DNA of 64,000 nt. It comes from Chitinophaga sp. LS1. Lineage in GTDB: Bacteria; Bacteroidota; Bacteroidia; Chitinophagales; Chitinophagaceae. This document shows positions 1 through 8,992 of this stretch, in pieces. Under the pieces are notes generated by a model. That model ran no database searches. It was not told where the DNA came from and worked only from the letters and a program-made list of their open reading frames with translations. Numbering within the stretch: position 1 is the first letter of the stretch; each line of letters opens with the position of its first letter. The translations under genes and the position numbers were made by a program. The stretch spans positions 2,108,001 to 2,172,000 of the forward strand of contig NZ_CP128362.1 in assembly GCF_034274695.1 (NCBI RefSeq), in the 5' to 3' direction.

Positions 1-1
1 A

Positions 2-187
2 GAGCAGGTAAAAACAGTGACTGAAAAATATGAGAAGAATGCGCCTGAGAGACCGGAAAACTGGGGTGGGTATATTGTGAAACCGGTTGCAATTGAGTTT
101 TGGCAGGGCCGCGGTAGCCGGCTTCATGACCGTATCCAGTACAGTCAGGAAGGGAGTAGCTGGAAGATAGAGCGCCTGGCGCCGTGA
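2..187 (+). CDS. pdxH: Pyridoxamine 5'-phosphate oxidase, C-terminal part
   Basis: The open frame enters from the left edge and ends at TGA 185-187, giving 61 residues. They carry the PdxH C-terminal signature: a [12 protein letters not shown] segment, then RLHDR, a tyrosine, a tryptophan and the final RLAP. In this family these residues bind FMN and the pyridoxal phosphate phosphate group. The enzyme oxidises pyridoxine or pyridoxamine 5'-phosphate to pyridoxal 5'-phosphate in the cytoplasm. The N-terminal two thirds lie outside the window. A hairpin directly downstream suggests it is the last gene of its transcript. Confidence 0.93.
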   Translation, partial: EQVKTVTEKYEKNAPERPENWGGYIVKPVAIEFWQGRGSRLHDRIQYSQEGSSWKIERLAP

Positions 188-203
188 TGATAAAAGAAAT
201 TAT

Positions 204-238
204 AAGAGGCTGATCATGATTAAGTGGTCAGCCTCTTT
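204..238 (+). terminator. Rho-independent terminator after pdxH
   Basis: A perfect 10-base inverted repeat (204-213 AAGAGGCTGA with 228-237) has a 14-base loop and a short T-rich tail. It lies between two convergent genes (pdxH and the THX gene) and may serve both strands. Confidence 0.75.
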
Positions 239-245
239 AATAATT

Positions 246-374
246 TTAGGCTTGTTTTGCAGCAGCCTTTGCAGCTTTAACAGCAGCAGCTTTAGCTGGC
301 TTAGCAGGTCTTGATTTTCCGAAAGAACCACTGAAAATCTTACCTTTTTTGGTTTTGATATCACCTCTACCCAT
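246..374 (-). CDS. Small ribosomal subunit protein THX family (42 aa)
   Basis: A 42-residue frame starts at ATG 374 and stops at 246. It begins MGRGDIKTKKGKIFSGSFGK, which fits the THX family (short glycine- and lysine-rich proteins starting MGKGD.KT..GKI..GS.G.), followed by an alanine/lysine-rich tail. THX proteins are tiny basic peptides that sit in the head of the 30S subunit in Thermus and are widespread in Bacteroidota. The Ala/Lys tail (from about residue 23) is longer than the core family and looks disordered. It lies downstream of HU but is separated from it by a terminator and a tandem repeat, so it probably has its own promoter. Confidence 0.82.
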   Translation of the reverse strand: MGRGDIKTKKGKIFSGSFGKSRPAKPAKAAAVKAAKAAAKQA

Positions 375-474
375 TGTTAGACAGTTTGATTGTTTATTAT
401 TAATTGGTGCAAATTACGTAAAAAAGGAAGATACCACAAACTGAGGGATTCGTGGCCATTTTACTGACCTGTGG

Positions 475-540
475 TCGAAGAAGCGTCGAAGAAGCATCGA
501 AGAAGCATCGAAGAAGCATCGAAGAAGCATCGAAGACGAG
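475..540. repeat. 11-bp tandem repeat, about six copies
   Basis: The unit TCGAAGAAGCA is repeated head to tail: 475-485 (last base G), 486-496, 497-507, 508-518 and 519-529 are near-identical, and a partial sixth unit begins at 530. The unit is not a multiple of three, so it is not a protein repeat. It lies between the HU terminator and the THX gene. One unit is close to one helical turn, so the copies would present the same face of the DNA. Confidence 0.9.
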
Positions 541-554
541 GTGGACCTATATAA

Positions 555-590
555 AATAAAAAAAGCAAGAAACAGTAATGTTCCTTGCTT
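555..590 (-). terminator. Terminator of the HU gene
   Basis: AAGCAAG (563-569) pairs with CTTGCTT (584-590). On the minus strand the hairpin is followed by a run of T (the A-rich stretch 555-562 on the plus strand). It lies 20 bases past the HU stop codon. Confidence 0.8.
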
Positions 591-610
591 GAATAAGGTA
601 AGCTAACAGA

Positions 611-880
611 TTAAAGCTTGTCGGACAGAGCCTTACCAGCTTTGAATTTAGCAACTTTCTTAGCTTTGATCTTGATGATCTGGCCAGTCTGTGGGTTTCT
701 ACCGTTACGAGCAGCACGTTTAGAAACAGAGAAAGTACCGAAACCTACTAAGGTTACTTTACCACCTTTTTTCAGGGTATCAGCAACAGCCTTAGTGAAA
801 GAATCCAGTGCTTCGTTAGCTTGGGTTTTAGTGATACCGGCATCTTTTGCCAGTTTGTCGATTAATTCGGCTTTGTTCAT
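611..880 (-). CDS. hup: HU family DNA-binding protein
   Basis: An 89-residue protein, the usual HU length. It starts MNKAELIDKLAKDAG and has the HU signature GFGTFSV followed by the arm segment RAARNGRNPQTGQ, whose proline would intercalate between bases. HU forms dimers that bend and compact DNA and support replication, repair and recombination. The gene stands alone: a strong Bacteroidota-type promoter lies 44-73 bases upstream and a terminator follows. A more divergent IHF/HU relative is encoded at 53348-53638. The start is the only ATG before the conserved N-terminus. Confidence 0.96.
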   Translation of the reverse strand: MNKAELIDKLAKDAGITKTQANEALDSFTKAVADTLKKGGKVTLVGFGTFSVSKRAARNGRNPQTGQIIKIKAKKVAKFKAGKALSDKL

Positions 881-923
881 AGCTAGTAAGATTTAACTAG
901 TGAATTAAAATGTTTGATGTGAG

Positions 924-953
924 CAAATATAGCGCGTTTTATCAGATTACCAA
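924..953 (-). promoter_or_regulatory. Bacteroidota-type promoter of HU
   Basis: On the minus strand TTG (951-953) and TATATTTG (924-931) are separated by exactly 19 bases, an exact match to the known primary sigma consensus of Bacteroidota (TTG-N19-TAnnTTTG). Transcription would start near 917, leaving a leader of about 37 bases. Confidence 0.85.
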
Positions 954-1187
954 ATTTTTTGCATCTTTTTTAAGCAAAATTTTATCGGCTGAAAAGGGCT
1001 ACAGGTAACGGTTACAGCTGATTCGCTCATGATATGGATGTATGAGCAAAACAGGAGTTAACGTCTGAAACCCGCTGCTAGTGGCAATTTGCTACTGGTT
1101 TTATAATTAACGTAAGAGTGTTCCAAGTATTGTACCAAACTCACAATCCCTGATAAACAGTGGATTTCCTGTGGATAAGTTTAAATG

Positions 1188-1490
1188 TTAAACTACCTGC
1201 ATCACTGTTCTAAAGGCTACAAACTGGCTTCCAAACAGGTCATAAGCCCTTTTTTGGAGCACTGGCGCATACTCGTCTATGTAAGTTTGGTAGTTCTCGA
1301 GTGTATCTGCAAAGAATTGTACAGAGTAGGTGAGACCATCTTCCTCATCCTGTTCCAGCAGCCTGCACATGCGGTAATCATGGAATAAACCGGTATTCAT
1401 GATAGCAGGGATCTGGTCTTCTTTCATCCATTGCATCCATCTGTCGTTGATAGGATGCGATACCATTGTGGTAACGTTAAATATGATCAT
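1188..1490 (-). CDS. DUF4286 family protein
   Basis: A 100-residue protein. The start MIIFNVT, the segments CRLLEQDEEDGLTYSVQFF and YIDEYAPVLQ, and the end FRTVMQV fit the DUF4286 family of small single-domain proteins (dimeric alpha-beta barrel type fold expected), common in Bacteroidota and without known function. It lies 15 bases downstream of the exonuclease III gene on the same strand, so the two are probably co-transcribed. No signal peptide or membrane segment is visible. No terminator was recognised after it. Confidence 0.8.
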   Translation of the reverse strand: MIIFNVTTMVSHPINDRWMQWMKEDQIPAIMNTGLFHDYRMCRLLEQDEEDGLTYSVQFFADTLENYQTYIDEYAPVLQKRAYDLFGSQFVAFRTVMQVV

Positions 1491-1505
1491 AGTTGGAAAT
1501 CCTTG

Positions 1506-2270
1506 TTAGTGGCTTAATTGCAGGTATATAGGGCAGTGATCAGAGTGCTTTACATCGGCATAAATCTTTGCCTCTTTCAGCTTTTCCTGCAGTGGAGTAG
1601 TGACACTGATATAATCGATACGCCATCCCTTATTATTATTGCGTGCATTGGCGCGGAAACTCCACCAGCTATATTGGTGCGGATCATTACAGAAATGACG
1701 GAAAGTATCTACGAAGCCGTTTTCATATAACTTGTCCAGCCATGCACGTTCTTCAGGCAGAAAGCCACTGCTGTTTTTGTTGCCTACGGGATCATGAATA
1801 TCGATTGGTTTGTGCACGATATTGTAGTCGCCACACACAATTATATTAGGTCTTGTGGCTTTGAGTGTATGGAGGTAGCCAAAGAACTCATCCAGCCATT
1901 GGTATTTATAGGTTTGTCTTTCGTCTCCACTGGTGCCTGAAGGGATATATGTGTTAATGAGTGTAATATCCCCAAAATCGAGGCGTATTACCCTGCCTTC
2001 GGCATCACTCTGCATGTAGCCATTTCCATATTGTACATGGTCTGGTTTTATCTTAGTGAGTACAGCTACACCGCTGTATCCTTTTTTCTGGGCAGGATAC
2101 CAGTAGTGTTCATAGCCAAGCTCGTCAAACTGTTGGAAGTCTACATTGTCTTTGTGTGCTTTGATTTCCTGTAAGCAGATGATATCGGCGGGATCAGTTT
2201 TGAGCCATTCAGTGAAGCCTTTTGTCATGGCGGAACGGAGCCCGTTTACATTGTACGATATAATTCTCAT
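1506..2270 (-). CDS. xth: Exodeoxyribonuclease III (AP endonuclease)
   Basis: A 254-residue enzyme of the endonuclease/exonuclease/phosphatase fold. Visible motifs are YNVNGLRSA near the start, CLQEIKA (metal-binding Glu), GDYNIVHKPIDIHDP (catalytic Asp and Asn), a DYISV segment and the terminal HSDHCPI with catalytic Asp-His. It cuts DNA at abasic sites and removes nucleotides from 3' ends in base excision repair. A longer frame exists upstream, but ATG 2270 begins directly at the conserved MRIISYNVNG, so it was chosen. A near-consensus TATATTTA lies four bases upstream of this ATG, which suggests a very short leader. It is followed by the DUF4286 gene. Confidence 0.95.
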   Translation of the reverse strand: MRIISYNVNGLRSAMTKGFTEWLKTDPADIICLQEIKAHKDNVDFQQFDELGYEHYWYPAQKKGYSGVAVLTKIKPDHVQYGNGYMQSDAEGRVIRLDFGDITLINTYIPSGTSGDERQTYKYQWLDEFFGYLHTLKATRPNIIVCGDYNIVHKPIDIHDPVGNKNSSGFLPEERAWLDKLYENGFVDTFRHFCNDPHQYSWWSFRANARNNNKGWRIDYISVTTPLQEKLKEAKIYADVKHSDHCPIYLQLSH

Positions 2271-2341
2271 ACTGTAAATATACGAATGCCGGTGATTGCA
2301 GCGCAACCACCGGCATTCAGCTAAAAATTATAACGAAGTTT

Positions 2342-5092
2342 TTACATGTCGTATTCGAGTACCGGTCTAAGCCATTTCTCTGCTTCTTCTACAGTCCAGC
2401 CTTTGCGCTCAGCATAATCTATTACCTGGTCTTTCTCGATCTTTCCTATACCAAAGTATTTGGCAGCAGGGTTGGCAAAATACCAGCCACTTACACTTGA
2501 AGCAGGATACATGGCCAGTGATTCTGTGAGTGTGATACCCGTGTTCTCAGTAGCATCGAGCATATCGAACATCTTGTATTTCTCTGTATGTTCAGGACAG
2601 GCAGGATAACCAGGTGCAGGACGAATACCTGCGTATTCTTCTTTAATCAGGTCATCTTTGCTCAGGTGTTCTTCTGAAGCATAGCCCCAGAATTCCTTTC
2701 TTACACGCTCGTGCATCAGCTCTGCAAAGGCTTCTACCAGTCTGTCTGCAAGGGCTTTCAGCATGATGCTGCTATAATCGTCATGGTCTGTTTTGAACTT
2801 TTCCAACCATTCTTCAATGCCACCACCTGTAGTAACGGCAAAGGCTCCCATGTAGTCCTGGATACCTGTATCGGAAGGGGCGATAAAGTCTGCCAGTGAT
2901 ATATTTGGCTGACCAGGCGCTTTCTTGATCTGCTGACGCAGACATTCCAGATTTACGGTACCCTGACCTGGTTTTGGCGACAATACGGTGATGGTATCAT
3001 CCGCTGTTCTGCTGGCAGGGAAGAGTCCTATTACGGCATTGGCGGTTAACCATTTCTCTTCAATGATGCGTTTTAGCATCACTTTGGCATCTTCATACAG
3101 GCGACTTGCTTCCACACCGACTACTTCGTCCGTCAGGATCTGCGGGAATTTGCCGTGCAGTTCCCATGAGATGAAGAAAGGCTGCCAGTCTATATACTTA
3201 GCTATATCAGCCAGTTCATAGTTCTTAAATACCTGTACTCCAAGTTGTTTTGGAACTACCGGATTGAATCCTGTCCAGTCGCTGATCGCCTTGTTCTGGC
3301 GGGCTTCTGCTATAGGCAGGTATTGTTTTACTGGTTTCTTATTGCGGAAGTTATCATTGAGTTTGGTGTACTCAGTTGTTACATCCTTCAGGAAGTTTTT
3401 TCTCAGGGCTTTGTTCAGCAGGTTACCGGTTACGGTTACGCTGCGGGATGCATCCAGTACATGTACCACGCCGTGTTCATACTCAGGTGCAATTTTTACA
3501 GCGGTATGGGTACGGGAGGTAGTGGCACCGCCTATTAATAATGGTACTTCAAAGTGCTGGCGTTTCATTTCTCTGGCCACGTGCACCATTTCGTCCAGAC
3601 TAGGGGTGATCAGGCCACTGAGGCCAATGATGTCCACATCTTCCTGGCGGGCGGTCTGCAGAATTTTTTCCGCCGGGACCATTACCCCCATATCGATGAT
3701 TTCGTAGCCATTACAGCCCAATACCACACCGACGATGTTTTTACCGATGTCGTGTACGTCGCCTTTTACAGTGGCCAGCAGGATCTTTCCGGCTGATTTG
3801 ATCACGCCACCATTCTCTGCGACCATCCTGGCTTTTTCTTCTTCAATAAAAGGTGTCAGTACGGCCACGGATTTCTTCATCACACGGGCGCTTTTCACTA
3901 CCTGTGGCAAGAACATTTTACCACTGCCGAAGAGGTCGCCGACGATGTTCATACCGTCCATGAGCGGACCTTCGATCACATCCAGCGGACGGGGATATTT
4001 TTGTCTGGCTTCTTCGGTATCAGCTTCTATATAGTCAGTGATACCATTTACGAGTGCGTGGCTCAGTCTTTCTTCTACGGAGCCGTGGCGCCAGGTTTCG
4101 TCTTTTTCGATCACCTTGCCTTTTGCCTTTACGGTTTCAGCATAGGCGATAAGGCGTTCTGTAGCATCTTCACGGCGATTCAGGATGGCATCGTCACAGA
4201 GCTCGCGCAGCTTTGGTTCAATTTCATCATAGATCTGCAACATACCGGCATTCACAATACCCATGTTCATGCCCGCTTTGATCGCGTAGAACAGGAATAC
4301 AGAGTGCATGGCTTCGCGCACCAGGTCATTTCCTCTGAAGGAGAAGGAGATGTTGCTCACACCACCGCTTATGCTGGTCAGCGGCATCAGTTCCTTGATA
4401 CGGCGGGTGGCGTTGATGAAGTCCACTGCGTAGTTATTGTGTTCTTCGATACCTGTGGCAATCGCAAAGATGTTCGGGTCGAAGATGATATCCTGTGGAT
4501 CAAACCCTACTACTTCTGTCAGGATCTTGTAGGAGCGATGACAGAACGTTACTTTTTTCTCTTCTGTATCTGCCTGTCCATACTCATCGAAAGCCATTAC
4601 GACTACAGCTGCACCGAAGCTTTTGCAGATAGTAGCCTGTTCAATGAATTTCGCTTCGCCTTCCTTGAGAGAGATGGAGTTCACGATACATTTACCCTGC
4701 AGGCATTTCAGACCAGCTTCAATGATGCTGAACTTACTGGAGTCGATCATCACCGGGATCCTTGATATATCCGGTTCTGCGGCGAGCAGGTTCAGGAAGG
4801 TGGTCATTGCCAGTTCACCATCGAGGAGGGCATCATCCATGTTTACGTCCAGTACCTGCGCACCGTTTTCTACCTGCTGGCGGGCTACAGACAGTGCTTC
4901 TTCGTACAGTCCTTCCCTGATCAGACGGGCAAATTTTTTAGAACCGGTTACGTTAGTACGTTCACCAATATTGATGAAGTTGGTTTCTGGTCGTACTATC
5001 AGTGGCTCCAGGCCGCTCAGGCGCAGAAATGGTTTGATGACAGTTTGTTCCTGTCCGGTGGCAGTTTGCGCGGGATTGAGTGTATCGCTCAT
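2342..5092 (-). CDS. metH: Methionine synthase, folate/cobalamin/activation part
   Basis: A 916-residue protein that matches MetH without its first domain. In order: a pterin-binding domain ([11 protein letters not shown], about residues 42-300), the cobalamin cap and binding domains with [10 protein letters not shown] (His is the lower cobalt ligand, about residues 440-570), and the activation domain with [15 protein letters not shown] near residue 835, which binds S-adenosylmethionine. It should transfer methyl groups from methyltetrahydrofolate through cobalamin and be reactivated reductively. The homocysteine half is the gene just upstream, 33 bases away. The two proteins must act together. 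Cobalamin must be made or taken up elsewhere. Confidence 0.95.
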   Translation of the reverse strand: MSDTLNPAQTATGQEQTVIKPFLRLSGLEPLIVRPETNFINIGERTNVTGSKKFARLIREGLYEEALSVARQQVENGAQVLDVNMDDALLDGELAMTTFLNLLAAEPDISRIPVMIDSSKFSIIEAGLKCLQGKCIVNSISLKEGEAKFIEQATICKSFGAAVVVMAFDEYGQADTEEKKVTFCHRSYKILTEVVGFDPQDIIFDPNIFAIATGIEEHNNYAVDFINATRRIKELMPLTSISGGVSNISFSFRGNDLVREAMHSVFLFYAIKAGMNMGIVNAGMLQIYDEIEPKLRELCDDAILNRREDATERLIAYAETVKAKGKVIEKDETWRHGSVEERLSHALVNGITDYIEADTEEARQKYPRPLDVIEGPLMDGMNIVGDLFGSGKMFLPQVVKSARVMKKSVAVLTPFIEEEKARMVAENGGVIKSAGKILLATVKGDVHDIGKNIVGVVLGCNGYEIIDMGVMVPAEKILQTARQEDVDIIGLSGLITPSLDEMVHVAREMKRQHFEVPLLIGGATTSRTHTAVKIAPEYEHGVVHVLDASRSVTVTGNLLNKALRKNFLKDVTTEYTKLNDNFRNKKPVKQYLPIAEARQNKAISDWTGFNPVVPKQLGVQVFKNYELADIAKYIDWQPFFISWELHGKFPQILTDEVVGVEASRLYEDAKVMLKRIIEEKWLTANAVIGLFPASRTADDTITVLSPKPGQGTVNLECLRQQIKKAPGQPNISLADFIAPSDTGIQDYMGAFAVTTGGGIEEWLEKFKTDHDDYSSIMLKALADRLVEAFAELMHERVRKEFWGYASEEHLSKDDLIKEEYAGIRPAPGYPACPEHTEKYKMFDMLDATENTGITLTESLAMYPASSVSGWYFANPAAKYFGIGKIEKDQVIDYAERKGWTVEEAEKWLRPVLEYDM

Positions 5093-5125
5093 GGGTAGCT
5101 ATAGTAATTAGCGGATAAATTAAAA

Positions 5126-6142
5126 TTAAGCCAGTGTTGTTTCCTTTACTGGTAATGGTCTTGGCGCGATTGTCTTCACGTGCTGAGCAATGTGCCGGAT
5201 ATGATCCGGAGTGGTGCCGCAGCAACCGCCAACGATGTTTACAAAACCTTCTTTAGCAAAGTCTTCGATGATGCAGGCTGTATCGTGCGGCGTTTCATCG
5301 TATTCTCCGAATGCATTTGGCAGGCCGGCATTTGGATAGCAACTTACATAACAGCCAGCTATCTGTGCCAGTTCCGCCACGTGTGGACGCATCTGCTCAC
5401 CGCCCAATGCACAGTTTAAGCCGACAGAGAATGGTTTGGCGTGCATTACGGAAATATAGAATGCTTCCAGGGTCTGACCACTCAGTGTACGTCCGGAGGC
5501 ATCGGTGATGGTACCGGAGATCATGATAGGTAGTTCTGGTTGTTTGATATCCCTGAAGTATTTCTTGGCAGCGTAGATAGCGGCCTTACTATTGAGGGTA
5601 TCAAAGATGGTTTCGATCAGCAATATATCTACGCCTCCTTCGTGCAGACCACGAATCTGCTCGTAATAAGCAGTCACCACTTCGTCAAAAGTAACGGAGC
5701 GGAAGCCTGGATTGTTCACATCGGGGGAGAGGGAGAGTGTTTTATTCAGCGGACCGATCGCACCAGCTACAAAGCGGGGCTTTTCGGGGTTCTTCGCTGT
5801 ATAATCGTTTGCTGCTCTTTTTGCAATTTGTGCAGCAGCTATGTTCAGTTCAAAAGCGAGTGCCTGCATATCGTAGTCGGCCATGGCGATGGTAGTGCTA
5901 CTAAATGTATTGGTTTCGATGATGTCGGCGCCAGCTTCGAGGTATTCCCTGTGAATGGCTTCGATGATCTGTGGCTGAGTCAGGTTGAGCAGGTCATTGT
6001 TGCCTTTTACATCCATATGGTAATCCTTGAATCGCTCGCCTCTATAATCTGCTTCTTCCAGCTTGTAGCGCTGGATCATGGTACCCATAGCACCATCTAT
6101 GATCAGAATACGTTCTGCCGCACACTGGGATAATGATTTCAT
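5126..6142 (-). CDS. Homocysteine S-methyltransferase subunit of split methionine synthase
   Basis: A 338-residue protein equal to the N-terminal barrel of MetH. It has DGAMGTMIQ near the start, [15 protein letters not shown] and GGCCGTTP, the last two carrying the three cysteines that bind zinc and activate homocysteine. The start at ATG 6142 (MKSLSQC) matches the usual N-terminus; an upstream in-frame extension of 26 residues lacks similarity. The gene lies directly before the cobalamin-binding part, and both are in one transcript by position. Three in-frame stop codons occur between them, so this is a real two-gene arrangement, not a single nonsense mutation. A Bacteroidota -7 box lies at 6181-6188. 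Confidence 0.93.
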   Translation of the reverse strand: MKSLSQCAAERILIIDGAMGTMIQRYKLEEADYRGERFKDYHMDVKGNNDLLNLTQPQIIEAIHREYLEAGADIIETNTFSSTTIAMADYDMQALAFELNIAAAQIAKRAANDYTAKNPEKPRFVAGAIGPLNKTLSLSPDVNNPGFRSVTFDEVVTAYYEQIRGLHEGGVDILLIETIFDTLNSKAAIYAAKKYFRDIKQPELPIMISGTITDASGRTLSGQTLEAFYISVMHAKPFSVGLNCALGGEQMRPHVAELAQIAGCYVSCYPNAGLPNAFGEYDETPHDTACIIEDFAKEGFVNIVGGCCGTTPDHIRHIAQHVKTIAPRPLPVKETTLA

Positions 6143-6180
6143 ATCGATAATGTGTTTACTATTTTTTCTGGAAAGACATA

Positions 6181-6188
6181 CAAAGATA
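6181..6188 (-). promoter_or_regulatory. -7 box upstream of the methionine synthase pair
   Basis: TATCTTTG on the minus strand fits TAnnTTTG. No TTG is present at the expected spacing, so only the -7 element is supported. The leader would be about 30 bases. I see no cobalamin or SAM riboswitch consensus in the short leader. Confidence 0.45.
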
Positions 6189-6277
6189 CTTATTAATTGC
6201 CTCATTATATGAAATATCACCAGCGGAAGATGTATTTGCAGAATTTTTTACTTTATTCAGGAAAATGAGAGAAAATT

Positions 6278-6307
6278 TTGTTTGAAACCAAAAGTCTACT
6301 ATATTTG
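6278..6307 (+). promoter_or_regulatory. Bacteroidota-type promoter of the small gene at 6415
   Basis: TTG (6278-6280), 19 bases, TATATTTG (6300-6307): an exact match to the consensus. Transcription would start near 6314, giving a leader of about 100 bases. The leader contains a 7-codon reading frame (ATG 6323 to TGA 6346) ahead of the main gene. Confidence 0.75.
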
Positions 6308-6414
6308 TAGGGTAATACAACAATGGATCAGTATACCACCATCTGATTACTACCAGGGAATCCACCACTTTGCCCGCATAGTTAACAACCTGCTTAAACA
6401 AAAAATTTAAGACA

Positions 6415-6615
6415 ATGAGCATTGCGAAGCATGTACAGAGCTTACAAAAGCATTTAGCGCAATTTGGTTTATACCCGGTTCCTGAGGATGCTGAGAATGA
6501 GGCCTCCACTGTATTTAGAATCTGCTTTCTGAATAAGTATGAGATTGAGCGCTGGCGCGAGCTGCGCAATGAGGAAGAGGGCGGCGGAAAACTTAAAGAC
6601 AAAGACCAATCATAG
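6415..6615 (+). CDS. Small protein of unknown function (66 aa)
   Basis: A 66-residue protein not recognised as a known family. It starts MSIAKHVQSLQKHLAQFGLY and ends in a charged tail rich in Glu, Lys and Gly. It has no signal peptide or membrane segment, and the first 20 residues could form an amphipathic helix. Coding is supported by a perfect promoter about 107 bases upstream, an ATG start and a terminator about 70 bases after the stop. It is divergent from the methionine synthase pair and convergent with recR. It could be a regulatory or structural small protein; nothing in the sequence says which. Confidence 0.6.
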   Translation: MSIAKHVQSLQKHLAQFGLYPVPEDAENEASTVFRICFLNKYEIERWRELRNEEEGGGKLKDKDQS

Positions 6616-6685
6616 CTTTTTCATAACGTGGAATTACAGGTTAAACACACACGGGTGTTGTTGAGCACTCGTATCTTATTTAAAA

Positions 6686-6730
6686 AACGCTGAAAGGCAG
6701 CTGCAGAACGCTGACACCTTCAGCGTTTTT
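6686..6730. terminator. Bidirectional terminator between the small gene and recR
   Basis: AACGCTGAAAGG (6686-6697) pairs with CCTTCAGCGTT (6717-6727), with a single bulged A, and a T run follows on the plus strand. On the minus strand the A-rich stretch 6680-6687 supplies a T tail for recR. Confidence 0.78.
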
Positions 6731-7347
6731 TATTTCTGTACATAACTTTCAAGTGGTAAACGATTAGAGATGGATCTGGCCAGCGTCATTTCATCCGCAT
6801 ATTCCAGTTCGCCGCCGAAGGCGATACCACGGGCGATGGTGGTGATCTTTACAGAGAAATCCTTCAGCTTTTTAGAGAGGTAATAAATGGTTGTGTCTCC
6901 TTCGATTGTCGGGCTCAGCGCCATGATGATCTCTTCCACATCTTGCTGCTGTACCCTTTCAACCAGAGAATAAATATTCAGTTGGTCCGGACCAATACCA
7001 TCGATAGGGGAGATGATGCCTCCAAGTACATGGTATACCCCGTTGAACTGCTGGGTATTTTCAATTGCCATAACATCGCGGATGGTTTCCACGACACATA
7101 CCAGTGCTTTATTGCGGGAAGGGCTGCTACAGATAGAACAGATTTCATCGTCAGAGACGTTGTGGCAGTATTTGCAGAATTTGATCTGGTCACGCATGCG
7201 GGTAACCACCTCGCCGAATAGCTTCACCTGGGCCGGGTCCTGTTTGAGGAGGTGTAATACCAGGCGAAGCGCTGTTTTCTTGCCTATACCGGGCAGCCGC
7301 GCAAATTCATTAACAGCATTTTCTATCAGAGCGGAAGAAAAGATCAT
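6730..7347 (-). CDS. recR: Recombination protein RecR
   Basis: A 205-residue protein of normal RecR length. It has the helix-hairpin-helix LPGIGKKTALRL near residue 18, a four-cysteine zinc module (CKYCHNVSDDEICSIC), and the Toprim domain with VCVVE, DVMAIE and LGG segments. RecR forms a ring that works with RecO and RecF to load RecA onto gapped DNA. ATG 7347 was chosen because it starts the conserved MIFSSALIENAVNEFARLPG; the longer frame has a 26-residue extension without similarity. A TATTTTTG box ends only four bases before this ATG, so the mRNA is probably nearly leaderless. Confidence 0.96.
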   Translation of the reverse strand: MIFSSALIENAVNEFARLPGIGKKTALRLVLHLLKQDPAQVKLFGEVVTRMRDQIKFCKYCHNVSDDEICSICSSPSRNKALVCVVETIRDVMAIENTQQFNGVYHVLGGIISPIDGIGPDQLNIYSLVERVQQQDVEEIIMALSPTIEGDTTIYYLSKKLKDFSVKITTIARGIAFGGELEYADEMTLARSISNRLPLESYVQK

Positions 7348-7351
7348 GGTA

Positions 7352-7359
7352 CAAAAATA
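7352..7359 (-). promoter_or_regulatory. -7 box directly before recR
   Basis: TATTTTTG on the minus strand fits TAnnTTTG and ends four bases before the recR ATG. Transcription from it would start about at the start codon. No TTG at the proper distance was confirmed. Confidence 0.45.
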
Positions 7360-7394
7360 ATGATTTTTCGTGGGGGCAGTGCGCCCCCGGCCGG

Positions 7395-8909
7395 TTATAA
7401 CTGCAATTTGATCGGGACTCCCCAATTGGCTTTGATGTTCTCCTTTTTAGGGAAGTTCACTACTCTTTCGGGTTGTTTTTTTGGTGTACCATAGTATACC
7501 CCACGATCCCATTTGCCATTATTGTTATCATCAATCAGGATCCTTACTTCATATTCTGCAGGGATAATGCGCTTTTGGATCCAGGCGCCATTTACAATTT
7601 TGCCCGAGTATTTTATGTCTTTTTCTTTCACCAGCAGTGCCACAAAGTGCATGGTATCTCCACCTGCAGCTTTCAGACTATCGCTGAGTGTGAGTGAGAG
7701 CATTGCACTGCCGTAATCTGATTCTTTTTTGGCAGTGAAGAGGATCGTATCGGCTTTGGACTTTTCCTGACCAAGGGTATCTAGTACGGCCTCTTTAGGA
7801 ATGGTGAGGCGGTATAGGGTACCTTCTTTCCAGTTGTAAACCAGGTGCAGCACTTTGCGGGTAGAGTCGAAGAAAGTGGTGAAGGCCACTGGTTTGAATG
7901 TAGTATCTTCTGCCAGGAGTATGTGGGTGGTATCCAGTGTTTTTACAGGTGCACTGAAGTTCACGATCAGCGGTTGGCCAAGATCCTGGGAGTTTTTCTC
8001 GCCCAGGGTAGCTGCCAGGAAGATCTTTCTTTTCTTTTCTTTCTCTTTTTCTTCTTTGCTCTTGTGGTCTTCTTCTTCAGGAGGGGCATTGTTACCACCT
8101 GAAGGAGGGCCACCTGCTTCGCCACCAGGGCCGCCCATCTCGTCCGGACCACCTTTGAGGGTAGAATCTTTTTCCAGGAAGGTGAGCAATGGTACATCGT
8201 ACAGGTTTGTTTCGCGCAGGTGTATCAGGCTATCATGGAAGGCGATCAGTTCTTTGGGGTCGTTGTATTGTAAGTCTTTGTTCTCTTCTTTGATGGCGAA
8301 TAATTTATAATCGCCGGGAGCCAGGTTTTTGAACCAGAATGCACCATTGCCTTTGGAACGGGCATAGTATACCGGCTTTTCCTTGGAAACCACGGAGTCT
8401 TCCAGGTGGCGGTACATCATAACAGATACGTTACTATCCGGTTTACCAGTTTCGGCATTGATGATGAAGCCTTTTACCTGCAGAGAGTCGAGGTAGTCGC
8501 CGGTAGATATTACGTAGGCATAGTCCAGAATGGGGTTATGCTCGTTGATATCGCGGATGGCGTCTGCAAAGTTGAATGTATAAGTGGTGTTCTTATCCAA
8601 CGTATCCTTGATGACCATGGTGATAGTTCTCAATTTGGCTGTCACGGTCGGGGTACGCTTCAGGGTCGGGGATACGATCAGCTTTTCGAAGATGTTGTCC
8701 AGCTCTATGTATTCATTGAAAGACAGGACAACCTTGTGGGAGTTGAAATGCAGACTGGAATCCACAGGACTGGCATTGAGTAATACAGGAGGTAAAGTAT
8801 CCTTAGGTCCTCCACCGGGCGGAACAATATTCGCACAGCGGGGGAATAAAAGTACACTTGCTATGATTACAATAAGCAGGGAAACCCAGCCACGGAAGTT
8901 CTGATTCAT
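7395..8909 (-). CDS. Ig-like domain lipoprotein
   Basis: About 504 residues from ATG 8909. The N-terminus has a hydrophobic segment ending in a lipobox (LLFPRC), so it should be a lipoprotein. It is followed by the pattern PPGGGPKDTLPP and then S-P.....F....V.L.F.EYI, typical of bacterial Ig-like (Big_5) domains found in surface lipoproteins of Bacteroidota. A second Big_5-like stretch occurs after a disordered linker near residues 270-305 that is rich in Gly, Pro, Glu and Lys. A short segment of DxNxxGxWD type (DDNNNGKWD) near the C-terminus may bind calcium. Function unknown; probably an outer-membrane or envelope structural protein. ATG 8918 is an alternative start. Confidence 0.8.
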   Translation of the reverse strand: MNQNFRGWVSLLIVIIASVLLFPRCANIVPPGGGPKDTLPPVLLNASPVDSSLHFNSHKVVLSFNEYIELDNIFEKLIVSPTLKRTPTVTAKLRTITMVIKDTLDKNTTYTFNFADAIRDINEHNPILDYAYVISTGDYLDSLQVKGFIINAETGKPDSNVSVMMYRHLEDSVVSKEKPVYYARSKGNGAFWFKNLAPGDYKLFAIKEENKDLQYNDPKELIAFHDSLIHLRETNLYDVPLLTFLEKDSTLKGGPDEMGGPGGEAGGPPSGGNNAPPEEEDHKSKEEKEKEKKRKIFLAATLGEKNSQDLGQPLIVNFSAPVKTLDTTHILLAEDTTFKPVAFTTFFDSTRKVLHLVYNWKEGTLYRLTIPKEAVLDTLGQEKSKADTILFTAKKESDYGSAMLSLTLSDSLKAAGGDTMHFVALLVKEKDIKYSGKIVNGAWIQKRIIPAEYEVRILIDDNNNGKWDRGVYYGTPKKQPERVVNFPKKENIKANWGVPIKLQL

Positions 8910-8992
8910 TTTTATCATATTATGCCAAAAACCGGGTCCAAAGATCAAATTTGAATCAGTAATATCCAAATATTGCCGGAGCGCAGGAAATG

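Noticed and set aside
475..540. CRISPR array
   Set aside because: The repeat is only 11 bases with no unique spacers between copies.
4001..4765. Long plus-strand open frame (254 codons) opposite metH
   Set aside because: It lies entirely antisense to a conserved MetH coding sequence, and its translation shows no known domain.
5093..5125. Idea that the metH split is a single nonsense mutation
   Set aside because: The two genes are in the same reading frame, but three stop codons lie in the 33-base gap and the second gene has its own ATG, so it is a real spacer.
6143..6180. Cobalamin or SAM riboswitch before the methionine synthase genes
   Set aside because: The leader is only about 30 bases and no conserved riboswitch core was seen there or in the wider divergent region.
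7372..7387. GC-rich hairpin GGGGGC/GCCCCC between recR and the Ig-like lipoprotein gene as terminator
   Set aside because: No T run follows on either strand, so terminator function is not supported.
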